Below, one piece after another: positions 36,343-44,655 of a stretch of DNA of 64,000 nucleotides. Source of the stretch: Algoriphagus sp. Y33 (GTDB lineage Bacteria; Bacteroidota; Bacteroidia; Cytophagales; Cyclobacteriaceae); contig NZ_CP061947.1 in the NCBI RefSeq assembly GCF_014838715.1, positions 3,658,001-3,722,000 of the forward strand, read 5' to 3'. Positions within the stretch are counted from its first letter, which is position 1; every line of letters starts with the position of its first letter. The notes beneath the pieces were generated by a model, which saw only the letters and a list, made by a program, of their open reading frames with translations, had not been told where the DNA came from and did no database searches. The position numbers were made by a program, and so were the translations under genes.

Positions 36343-39300
36343 ATGCTAAATAAAATATTATCCATTTCACTTCACAATAGATTGTTGGTGCTTCTTGGGG
36401 CTGTAGTACTTAGTATCACAGGCTTGTATCTGGCACGGACGATGAATGTGGATGTGTTTCCGGATCTGACCGCACCTACTGTAACGATCCTGACAGAAGC
36501 CCATGGGATGGAATCAGAAGAAGTGGAAAAGCTGGTCACCTATCAGCTTGAAACAGCAATGAACGGTTCTCCCAATGTCAGAAGAATCCGTTCTTCATCG
36601 GCAGCGGGAATATCTATTGTATGGGTGGAATTTGACTGGGGTACCGATATCTATCGTGCCCGGCAGATTGTGGGTGAGCGGATCCCTATGGTTCAGGAAA
36701 ACTTGCCTGAGGGAGTAAGTACCCCAACAATGGCTCCTATCTCATCTATTATGGGTGAAATCATGCTGTTGGGCGTTACCTCGGACAGCCTTTCTCCCAT
36801 GGAATTACGTACCCTTGCAGACTGGACGGTCCGTCCACGTATCAAATCCATTGGCGGGGTTGCAAATGTGGTGGTGATAGGCGGTGATTTCAAACAATAC
36901 CAGGTTTTCGCCAATCCTGAAAAGCTGAAATACTACGATGTCACGCTGGGAGAATTATTAGAAAAAGTAAGAGAGTCCAATAGGAATGCTCCGGGAGGCG
37001 TATTGAATGAGTTTGGAAATCAATACATCATCAAGGGAAGTGGCAGGGCATATGCTGTGGAAGACTTGGAAGAGGCGGTATTGAAACAGGTGAATGGGCA
37101 ATCCATTAAAATAAAAGATGTAGCGACCGTGCAGATCGGGGCAGCAGACAAAATCGGAGACGGTTCATTGAATGCATCTTCGGCGGTAATTCTCACTGTT
37201 TCCAAGCAACCTGATGTAAACACCCTGGAACTTACTGAAAGTCTTGATGAGGCAATTGCAGATTTGCAGCATACCCTGCCGGCAGGTGTAGAAATCAAGA
37301 GCGAGATTTTCAGGCAGTCTAATTTCATTGATGCTTCCATTTCAAACCTGAACCGGACCTTACTAGAGGGAGCATTTTTCGTGGTGCTTGTGCTGTTTAT
37401 CTTCCTGATGAACTGGCGTACTACGGTAATCTCATTAGTTGCCATCCCAATTTCCCTGCTTGTATCTGTGATTGTACTCAAGCTTTTAGGCTATACAATC
37501 AATACCATGAGCCTTGGAGGTATGGCCATTGCCATTGGTGCTTTGGTGGATGATGCAATTATCGATGTGGAGAATGTTTTCAAAAGATTAAGGGAAAACG
37601 TACGTAAGCCTGTTGGAGAGCGCCAGTCAGTGCTTCAGGTCGTTCAGGATGCATCGGTCGAAATTAGGAGCTCGATCATTATTGCCACACTGATTATCAT
37701 CGTTTCATTTATTCCACTTTTCTTCTTAAGTGGTATGGAAGGACGGCTGTTGCAGCCATTGGGAATTGCATTTATCACCTCAGTCCTCACTTCATTGATC
37801 GTAGCTGTGACGGTGACTCCTGTACTTTGTTCCTATTTGTTGAAAAATAATAAGGTACTTGAAAAGCAAGCTGAAGGAACCAAAGTAGAACGTTGGCTGC
37901 AAAAGCACTATTCGGCAGTTCTGAGGAGAGCATTGGGGATCCCCAAACTAATCATCGGTATGACCGGTGCTGCATTCCTAGTAAGTCTGCTCCTTTTCTC
38001 GCAGCTCGGACGAAGCTTTCTTCCTGAATTCAACGAAGGTTCTTTGGTGATCAGCGTCGTGGGTGTTCCCGGAATGTCTTTGGAGGAAAGTAACAAAACA
38101 GGCCTGTTGGTAGAACAGCTTCTCTTAGACATGCCTGAGGTAAGTATCGTTACCAGAAGAACCGGACGGGCAGAGTTGGATGAACATGCGCAGGGAGTAA
38201 ATGCCGCAGAAATAGACGTTCCTTTTGTGCTTTCTGATAAATCCAAAGAAGAGTTTTTCGAAGAAGTCCGTACCAGACTGAGCTTAGTTCCGGGCGCCAG
38301 CATTACTCTTGGTCAACCCATCGCACACAGAATCGACCATATGCTTTCCGGGACGCGTGCCAATATTGCGGTCAAAGTCTTTGGTACTGACCTGCAGCGC
38401 TTGTTTGAACTAGGCAAGAAAATCGAAACAAGTATCGAGTCAATTGATGGAATTGCAGATGTGGCAGTAGACCAGCAGGTAGAAGTCCCACAACTGAGGA
38501 TTATTCCGAATCGGCAACTACTGGCTGCTAACGGAATGACAGTGTCTGACCTGATGGAACAGGTTGACATTGCCTTTGCAGGTGAAAAAGCAGGTGAAAT
38601 CTATGAAGGACAACAGTATTTTGATCTGGTGGTAAGATTCAGACCCGAATCCAGAAGCACGAGGGCAAGTATAGAAAAAGCACTGATTTCACTTCCTGAC
38701 GGAGGTCAGATACCGCTTGATCAGCTTGCAAGAGTAAACTCTGTAAGCAGTCCAAATTCCATAAGTAGGGAGAATGTGCAGCGTAAAATTGTGATTGCAG
38801 CAAATGTTCAGGGCAGGGATCTCCGAAGTGTTGTCAACGATATCCAACAAATCATCGGAGATCAGATTCAGCTTCCCGAAGGATACCGTGTGGAATATGA
38901 CGGACAGTTTGAGAGTGAGGCCAAAGCCTCACAACTACTGTTGATCACAGCTGGTATGGCTATTATTGTCATTTTCCTTTTGCTGTATTACGAGTTTCAG
39001 GATGTCAACCTTTCCCTGGTTGTGTTACTTAACTTACCTCTAGCGCTGATCGGGGGGATCTTGCTTGTATATTTTACATCCGGTGTTATCAGTATCGCAG
39101 CTACAATTGGGTTTATCAGCCTGTTCGGTATTGCAACCAGAAACGGTATCCTGCTCGTATCGCGGTATGAAGACTTAAGAAAAGAAGGCAAAGTCGGAGC
39201 CGAACTCCTGCTTGGAGGTGCTATGGACCGGCTCAATCCAATTCTGATGACAGCGTTTACTACAGGGTTGGCATTGATCCCTTTAGCACTAAAAGGTGGT

Positions 39301-39423
39301 GAGGCCGGAAATGAGATTCAGAGTCCAATGGCGGTTGTGATTTTGGGGGGATTGCTGAGCGCAACCTTGCTAAATCTGATCGTAATACCCTGTGTATATG
39401 AACTGGTAACGAAGCGGAAGTAA
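36343..39423 (+). CDS. Heavy-metal RND efflux pump (CusA/CzcA family)
   Basis: A 1026-residue inner-membrane proton/metal antiporter. It has the 1+6+1+5 transmembrane layout, the HME-type transmembrane-4 signature GALVDDAIIDVENV (about 399-412) and periplasmic motifs such as ADVFPDLTAP-like VDVFPDLTAPTV at the start. It exports copper/silver or zinc/cobalt/cadmium; the exact ion cannot be fixed by eye. It is the last gene of the operon and is followed by a strong hairpin. Confidence 0.93.
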   Translation: MLNKILSISLHNRLLVLLGAVVLSITGLYLARTMNVDVFPDLTAPTVTILTEAHGMESEEVEKLVTYQLETAMNGSPNVRRIRSSSAAGISIVWVEFDWGTDIYRARQIVGERIPMVQENLPEGVSTPTMAPISSIMGEIMLLGVTSDSLSPMELRTLADWTVRPRIKSIGGVANVVVIGGDFKQYQVFANPEKLKYYDVTLGELLEKVRESNRNAPGGVLNEFGNQYIIKGSGRAYAVEDLEEAVLKQVNGQSIKIKDVATVQIGAADKIGDGSLNASSAVILTVSKQPDVNTLELTESLDEAIADLQHTLPAGVEIKSEIFRQSNFIDASISNLNRTLLEGAFFVVLVLFIFLMNWRTTVISLVAIPISLLVSVIVLKLLGYTINTMSLGGMAIAIGALVDDAIIDVENVFKRLRENVRKPVGERQSVLQVVQDASVEIRSSIIIATLIIIVSFIPLFFLSGMEGRLLQPLGIAFITSVLTSLIVAVTVTPVLCSYLLKNNKVLEKQAEGTKVERWLQKHYSAVLRRALGIPKLIIGMTGAAFLVSLLLFSQLGRSFLPEFNEGSLVISVVGVPGMSLEESNKTGLLVEQLLLDMPEVSIVTRRTGRAELDEHAQGVNAAEIDVPFVLSDKSKEEFFEEVRTRLSLVPGASITLGQPIAHRIDHMLSGTRANIAVKVFGTDLQRLFELGKKIETSIESIDGIADVAVDQQVEVPQLRIIPNRQLLAANGMTVSDLMEQVDIAFAGEKAGEIYEGQQYFDLVVRFRPESRSTRASIEKALISLPDGGQIPLDQLARVNSVSSPNSISRENVQRKIVIAANVQGRDLRSVVNDIQQIIGDQIQLPEGYRVEYDGQFESEAKASQLLLITAGMAIIVIFLLLYYEFQDVNLSLVVLLNLPLALIGGILLVYFTSGVISIAATIGFISLFGIATRNGILLVSRYEDLRKEGKVGAELLLGGAMDRLNPILMTAFTTGLALIPLALKGGEAGNEIQSPMAVVILGGLLSATLLNLIVIPCVYELVTKRK

Positions 39424-39445
39424 TACCTTCTCAACATTTATAAAT

Positions 39446-39480
39446 GAAGCAAGCGTCCGGAAATTCCGGACGGTTGCTTC
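39446..39480 (+). terminator. Hairpin terminator after the metal efflux operon
   Basis: GAAGCAA and the adjoining CGTCCGGAA pair with TTCCGGACG and TTGCTTC, giving a long stem of about 16 bp with a tiny loop, followed by TTCAATAATT. It lies between convergent operons and could stop transcription from both sides, although the T-run is weak. Confidence 0.65.
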
Positions 39481-39643
39481 TTCAATAATTACCTATAAGG
39501 GTGCATATGGGCAAAGAGATGGTCTCAACCAAACTGTATAAGATTATCCCTCCCTATTGCCGGTTCCCGGATTATACATGCCATTTTTAGTGCACCTGAT
39601 TACCGGGATTTCCCAATACCGGATGCCTGCTTGTCAATTAAGA

Positions 39644-40612
39644 TCATTCCCTTCTTTGTGTATGGTCAAGTGCAGCCCTGAGCCCTTTTGCAAGTTTTTC
39701 CACCGGACCTGTACCCCAATAGTGCAAGAAGAATATCCGTGGTTCCTCATGAACCATGTGGTTGTGGACAGCAACTACTTCAATGCCGTTTTCTACCAAC
39801 GTTTTGATGACAGGGGCTACTTCATCGGCAAGCATCGTGAAATCCCCTGCCACAGCTGCTTTTTCAGGAGTTCCCTGCCAGCTTGCCCACGTATTGAAGC
39901 CCATAAAAGTGCTGACAGGCGCGCCATGCTCTTTCAGAGCTACGTCTGGTCTGCCAATCGTCACCTTATAGACACCTCTGCCCATTTCTCCGCTTTGTCC
40001 CAGGGTCTTGGCAATCATAGCTGTATCTAAAGTATTGGTCACTTCTGCCTTAGGCCCATCTGCCGGATTTCCTCCACGTACCTCTTTTACTTTATCAAAC
40101 ACGGCTTTCACTTTGGCAGCCAGATTGGCTTCATCGCCCATCCCGCCGATGTGCATGTACATCACATTGGGGTTGTTCCTTACAAAGTGGTTGTGGATGG
40201 CTGTAATTGTAAGCCCCTGGCTGATCACTTCCTGCTGCACAGGCCACAAGTCATCCTCTGTAACCACTATATCGCCCATCAACATTACCCCTCCTTTCCC
40301 GGGAGCGAAGGCCGCCCAGCTTCCCAATCCCATAGGCGGGATGATCTGAAAACCATCGACTGTGATCTTCAGATCATTTTGGGCTACCACTACTTTATAT
40401 TCCCCGTTATTTTCCGTTCCCTGCATGCCGATGGTGCTTTCAATAGCGGAGATATCCAGTGGATCAAGTTTTACTTCCTGATGCGATGGTGACGCAGGTT
40501 CTGTTTTGTGTTCCGCCTCATTTTTGGCACTAGGTTTACACGCAATGACTGAAAGTGTCATTGCCATTGCCAAACCAATAGTGTTTACGCTGAGTTTTTG
40601 CATGATTTTCAT
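39644..40612 (-). CDS. DUF1259-family lipoprotein with two HNH-containing repeats
   Basis: A protein of about 322 residues with a lipobox (LSVIAC) and two similar halves. Each half has a glycine-rich Trp motif (GLGSWAAF and GFNTWASW) and a histidine motif (AIHNHFVRNNP with MYMHIGG, and AVHNHMVHEEP with FFLHYWG). DUF1259 has no established activity; the paired His motifs suggest metal binding (inference). It is the last gene of the minus-strand block and follows the LamG-like lipoprotein. An upstream ATG at 40630 is also possible. Confidence 0.8.
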   Translation of the reverse strand: MKIMQKLSVNTIGLAMAMTLSVIACKPSAKNEAEHKTEPASPSHQEVKLDPLDISAIESTIGMQGTENNGEYKVVVAQNDLKITVDGFQIIPPMGLGSWAAFAPGKGGVMLMGDIVVTEDDLWPVQQEVISQGLTITAIHNHFVRNNPNVMYMHIGGMGDEANLAAKVKAVFDKVKEVRGGNPADGPKAEVTNTLDTAMIAKTLGQSGEMGRGVYKVTIGRPDVALKEHGAPVSTFMGFNTWASWQGTPEKAAVAGDFTMLADEVAPVIKTLVENGIEVVAVHNHMVHEEPRIFFLHYWGTGPVEKLAKGLRAALDHTQRRE

Positions 40613-40633
40613 AATTTTTATGTTTAACATTAG

Positions 40634-41374
40634 CTAATCGAATTTCTTAATTTCAAAATCATCAAAATAAGTCACTGCATCCGCTTTTGTCCAAAAGCCC
40701 ACTTTACCGGCTTCTGTAAAAGTGTTGTCCTGCACAGTAAACAGTTCTTTGTTATTGAGGAAAACCGAAAACAGATCGTCTTTTACCACTAATTTCAAGG
40801 TATTCCAGCCATTGCCCAACGGTTCCACATCCACTCCATAGGTTTTGCCCTTACCAACTAAGGGCAGATCGGTGCGCTTGCCGTTTTCCACCTTGTACAA
40901 TACCACATTATCTTCCAGCGGATTGGCACGTACCACATAATAGTTGTCCTTATCGGAAAACCGCCATACAAAGCCGCCTCCCTGGTCGTGATTACCGGTA
41001 ACGCCTTTCAGCCGGACAGAGAGTACCATGTCTTGGGCTGTAATGTTATTATTTACAGTAACATTAAAATGGTTGTTAGGATTATCGCTGTACAACTGTG
41101 CCATTACCTTGTTTCCAATATCTTCCACAATTTTCCATTCTGTACTGCCTGAGCCGGCATAATATTCCGACCAGTCCTCCGGGAGTTGACCGGCAGCATA
41201 ATTCTCAAAATCGAATGTGATTGTTTCTTCCGGTTTGACGGAATCGGGAAATTGTGCCCGTTGATTGAACTTCTGGATTTCTTCACTCATCTGTCCTGAT
41301 TTTGAGTTCGTACATGCAACCGTTATCAAAACGGATGCGATTATGGGTATTAAGTATTTTACCGCTCTTGTCAT
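40634..41374 (-). CDS. LamG/DUF1080-like lipoprotein
   Basis: A 246-residue lipoprotein (lipobox ITVAC) with a single concanavalin-like jelly-roll domain (FDFENYAAGQLPEDW, GGGFVWRFSDKDNYYVVRAN, GKVGFWTKADAVTYFDDFEI). Such domains bind or hydrolyse glycans, but no catalytic motif is visible. It lies 12 bp after the ABC ATPase gene and is cotranscribed with DUF1259. Why a jelly-roll protein sits in a metal locus is unknown. Confidence 0.7.
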   Translation of the reverse strand: MTRAVKYLIPIIASVLITVACTNSKSGQMSEEIQKFNQRAQFPDSVKPEETITFDFENYAAGQLPEDWSEYYAGSGSTEWKIVEDIGNKVMAQLYSDNPNNHFNVTVNNNITAQDMVLSVRLKGVTGNHDQGGGFVWRFSDKDNYYVVRANPLEDNVVLYKVENGKRTDLPLVGKGKTYGVDVEPLGNGWNTLKLVVKDDLFSVFLNNKELFTVQDNTFTEAGKVGFWTKADAVTYFDDFEIKKFD

Positions 41375-41386
41375 AATTCCTCCTTT

Positions 41387-42103
41387 TTAGGTTTTTATAA
41401 ATGATTTTACAAATTCTGATGCTGAATGGCTTATTTCTTCTTTTGATCCGGCTGCTTCTACTTTTCCTGCATTCATGATAATTATCCTATCCCCTGTGTT
41501 TATGGCTTCACGGTAGTCGTGGGTTACATAAAGCATTGTGAATTTTTGCCGTTGGTGGATCCCTGACAGATGATTCAGAATATTCTCTTTTAAGTGCGTA
41601 TCAATATTGGCCAGTGGTTCATCCATCAGAAGTATTTCAGGCTGCATGGCCAGGGAGCGTGCAATGGCCACCATTTGCTTCTGCCCGCCGGAAAGTTGAT
41701 GCGGGTATTTGCGGGTTTTATCACTTATCCCGAATAAGTCCAGCCATTCAGCTACTTTCCCTTTCACATTCTTTTCTTTGTTTTCCTTTAATCCGAAGGC
41801 AATGTTATCATACACCGTAAAATGCGGCCAAAGGGCCAGATCCTGGAAAACGAAACCAATTTTGCGTTGGTGGGGCGGAATAAGAGTAGTCCCATTTTCA
41901 CTTACCACCGTCCCGTTTATTTTTACCACACCTTTTGATGGCTTTTCCAATCCTGCCACAAGGCGCAGTACCGTAGTTTTACCACAGCCGGAAGGCCCCA
42001 GCAGACAAGTTATTTTTTCCTGCTCAAAAGAAAATGAGAAATCCTGCAAGACTTCTTTATCCTCATAGCTGTGCGTAATATGTTCGAGGGCGATCTTATA
42101 CAT
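41387..42103 (-). CDS. ABC transporter ATP-binding protein (ferric iron FbpC/PotA-like)
   Basis: A 238-residue ATPase with Walker A GPSGCGKTT (36-44), Q-loop VFQDLALWPH, signature LSGGQKQM and Walker B ILLMDEPLANID. It lacks the C-terminal regulatory domain of full-length FbpC/PotA proteins (about 350 residues). The start at 42103 lies inside the permease stop region, implying coupled translation. It energises the importer encoded by the next two upstream genes. Confidence 0.88.
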   Translation of the reverse strand: MYKIALEHITHSYEDKEVLQDFSFSFEQEKITCLLGPSGCGKTTVLRLVAGLEKPSKGVVKINGTVVSENGTTLIPPHQRKIGFVFQDLALWPHFTVYDNIAFGLKENKEKNVKGKVAEWLDLFGISDKTRKYPHQLSGGQKQMVAIARSLAMQPEILLMDEPLANIDTHLKENILNHLSGIHQRQKFTMLYVTHDYREAINTGDRIIIMNAGKVEAAGSKEEISHSASEFVKSFIKT

Positions 42104-43652
42104 ACTGAAATTTTTTAACCATCCATTTCCCAAAAACAAAGAGCAAAAGGAGGAGAAATACTGTTACCCACAGGTTGATCAGTGTCATGCTGCTGGTAAG
42201 GGCCTGGGGCGCATTGGCGCTAATAGCAAAGGTTTTTACCTGCATCAGCTCCATACCGGGAGGATAAACCATCATCGTGGCCCCCAATTCTCCCAGGCAT
42301 AAGATGAAGGACAAGACGAATGCGGTAAACAAGGACGGTATGAGCAAAGGCAGGCTGATCTTTAGAAATGTTTTCTTTGAAGAAATCCCCATTACGGACG
42401 CTGCTTCTTCAAAGGATACGGGAATTTGTTTGATACCATTGCCTATTATCCTGGATGCGATAAAGCCAAACTTTCCCAGGTACGCTATCAACAGGATGAG
42501 CGAAGTGCCATAGATGAAGTTCAGGGCAGGAAGGTTATAATACCGTATCAATGCTATTCCCAGCACGGTGGAAGGAACAATGAAAGTCAGCAAAAGCAAC
42601 AAATCAGGTAGTTTGTGGTTCCTGCGTTCTTTTCCGTAAGCCGTCCATAACCCGGTGATGGTGGTGATACAGGCTCCTGCAAAGGCAAGTTTGACAGATT
42701 GAAAAGCAGCGGGGCGTATAAGCTCCCATGCCTGGGCAAAAAACAAGGTCCTCCCGGTTAAAGATTGTACAGTTAACATAAGTACAGGCAATAGCAAGGC
42801 AGAAATCAGCAAAACCCAGAAGAAGCCATGCACTATTATTTTGCGTTTTCCGGCATGATATTTTTTAGAAACACTTCCTTTTACCGATACGGAAAAGAAA
42901 GGTGCATCCGACAGATAACGGGCTTCTGACAGCATGAGCAGCAGACAGATAAGCAGCAGTATAACCGATTGCCCGATTGCCAGCGGGAAGTTATAAAGGG
43001 CGGAAAACTGTGTGAATATCTCGGTGGTAAAGGTACGTACACCAAAAAAGGCGGGAACGGAAAAATCGCTCATGCTGAATATCAGGATAAGCAAAAAAGA
43101 GATGGTCAGCGCAGGGCGAATGAGGGGGAATACGATCTTCACCATCATTTTCCTAAATGGGACGGTCATTAATCCGGCTTCCTCATATCCGGCATGAATT
43201 TGGGATAAAGCGCTTCCAATGATGAGCATCGCCAATGGAAAAAAGACAAAGGTCTGTACCAGGATCACCCCTGCTTCCGAATAGATAGCGGCTGTATTTC
43301 CCAATAGCCAAAAAAAACCGTCTTTCCAGGCCACTGCAAAAATGTAGGGAGAAATAAGCAGTGGCAATAGCAATGTCAACCTGTAAAATCCGCTGAATGG
43401 AAACTGGAACTTGTAAAGCAAAAAGGCACATATCGTTCCGGTAAAGGTTGCCAGCAACGCTACTATGGCAGACATCAGCAGACTTTTCCCGATAAGCAGC
43501 AGATTTTCCCGGTTGATAATGGAATACAGAACCGTGTCCTCTCCCGTTGTCCACCATTGCAGGAGCAGCATCAGCACCGGTAATCCCAGTACCAGGAACA
43601 GGAGAAGAAAAGGAACGGCCCCTTTGATATTTTTGACTATTGCAGTGTCCAT
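42096..43652 (-). CDS. ABC transporter permease (fused two-domain, FbpB-like)
   Basis: A protein of about 518 residues with around 12 transmembrane helices in two homologous halves. Each half carries an EAA-type loop (YEEAGLMTVPFRKMMVKIVFP and FEEAASVMGISSKKTFLKISLP). This fused arrangement is typical of ferric-iron FbpB and thiamine ThiP permeases. It overlaps the binding-protein gene upstream and the ATPase gene downstream. Fe3+ is favoured over thiamine or anions because of the metal context, but this is inferred. Confidence 0.87.
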   Translation of the reverse strand: MDTAIVKNIKGAVPFLLLFLVLGLPVLMLLLQWWTTGEDTVLYSIINRENLLLIGKSLLMSAIVALLATFTGTICAFLLYKFQFPFSGFYRLTLLLPLLISPYIFAVAWKDGFFWLLGNTAAIYSEAGVILVQTFVFFPLAMLIIGSALSQIHAGYEEAGLMTVPFRKMMVKIVFPLIRPALTISFLLILIFSMSDFSVPAFFGVRTFTTEIFTQFSALYNFPLAIGQSVILLLICLLLMLSEARYLSDAPFFSVSVKGSVSKKYHAGKRKIIVHGFFWVLLISALLLPVLMLTVQSLTGRTLFFAQAWELIRPAAFQSVKLAFAGACITTITGLWTAYGKERRNHKLPDLLLLLTFIVPSTVLGIALIRYYNLPALNFIYGTSLILLIAYLGKFGFIASRIIGNGIKQIPVSFEEAASVMGISSKKTFLKISLPLLIPSLFTAFVLSFILCLGELGATMMVYPPGMELMQVKTFAISANAPQALTSSMTLINLWVTVFLLLLLFVFGKWMVKKFQYV

Positions 43653-44644
43653 TCTTTTAACCAAGATTGTATGGCTTCCAGTTTATCAGAAGTCTCTTTG
43701 AAATCAACTTTCATCGGATTGATGTTATCCAATGAGGGAACATTCTCCGGCACTTCCGTTCCTTTGATCAGCGGCATCTGCGCACAGGATTTGGCCAGTT
43801 TCGTTTCTGTTTCCCGTGTCAACAGGTAGTCCATTAACTTTTTCCCGTTTTCACTGTTTGGAGAACCTTTGATAAGACTAAGTGCATTGGGCATGATGAG
43901 CGTCCCGATGCCGTTTTCCTGTTGATCCAGAAAAATGTAATCCACGGCATCGCTTTCTTTTTTGGCCTCGAAAGCATCGTCGGTATCGGTAAGCCCAAAA
44001 GCCAGTTCCCCGTTCATCACCTGTTTTTTGACGTCCCCGTTGCTTGCAGTTACCACCACTCCATTTGCTTTGATATCGTTCATCCACTGTTTGGCTTGAG
44101 CATCGCCATGTGCAACAAACAGTGCTGCCATGTGAAAAGTAGTAGTGCCAAATAGCGGGTTGGCAATGGCAAATCCCCCTTTATAAGAAGGATTGGTGAA
44201 GTCAAAAACAGATTGGGGCAGGGAATCGGAAGCAATCAGATTTTTGTTATAGATCAACACCCTTGCCCTGGCCGAAAAACCAATCCAATGGTTATTTTTT
44301 TCTTTGAAGTGATCAGGGATAAGCCGGGTTTGCTCCGATTGATATGGTTCCGTAATATCCCTGGATTGCAACACGCTGTTGCGCACCGGATCGCCACTCC
44401 AGAACACATCACACTGTGGGTTGTCCTTTTCGGCTATCAGCCGGTTCATTACACCGGTAGACTTGGTCTCTTCGGTATCATACACCGCTTTTACTTTAAT
44501 CCCGGTCTCTTTTTCAAAATCTTTCAGCACAGGTTCCGAAAATACCTGGTCAACGGTGCAGTAAACAGTTACTTCATCAGGTGAAGGGTTACATGCGGTA
44601 AGCAATAGCATGAATAGTACAATTATGGCAAGCAGGTGTTTCAT
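43637..44644 (-). CDS. ABC substrate-binding lipoprotein (ferric iron/FbpA-like)
   Basis: A protein of about 335 residues with a lipobox (MLLLTAC), then VYCTVDQVFSEPVLKDFEKETG and CDVFWSGDPVRN, as in type 2 periplasmic iron- or 2-aminoethylphosphonate-binding proteins. The ATG at 44644 gives a proper leader; an upstream ATG at 44674 overlaps the DUF5916 gene. I could not confirm the tandem tyrosine iron ligands, so the substrate remains open. Confidence 0.85.
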   Translation of the reverse strand: MKHLLAIIVLFMLLLTACNPSPDEVTVYCTVDQVFSEPVLKDFEKETGIKVKAVYDTEETKSTGVMNRLIAEKDNPQCDVFWSGDPVRNSVLQSRDITEPYQSEQTRLIPDHFKEKNNHWIGFSARARVLIYNKNLIASDSLPQSVFDFTNPSYKGGFAIANPLFGTTTFHMAALFVAHGDAQAKQWMNDIKANGVVVTASNGDVKKQVMNGELAFGLTDTDDAFEAKKESDAVDYIFLDQQENGIGTLIMPNALSLIKGSPNSENGKKLMDYLLTRETETKLAKSCAQMPLIKGTEVPENVPSLDNINPMKVDFKETSDKLEAIQSWLKEWTLQ

Positions 44645-44655
44645 GTCTTTTATTG

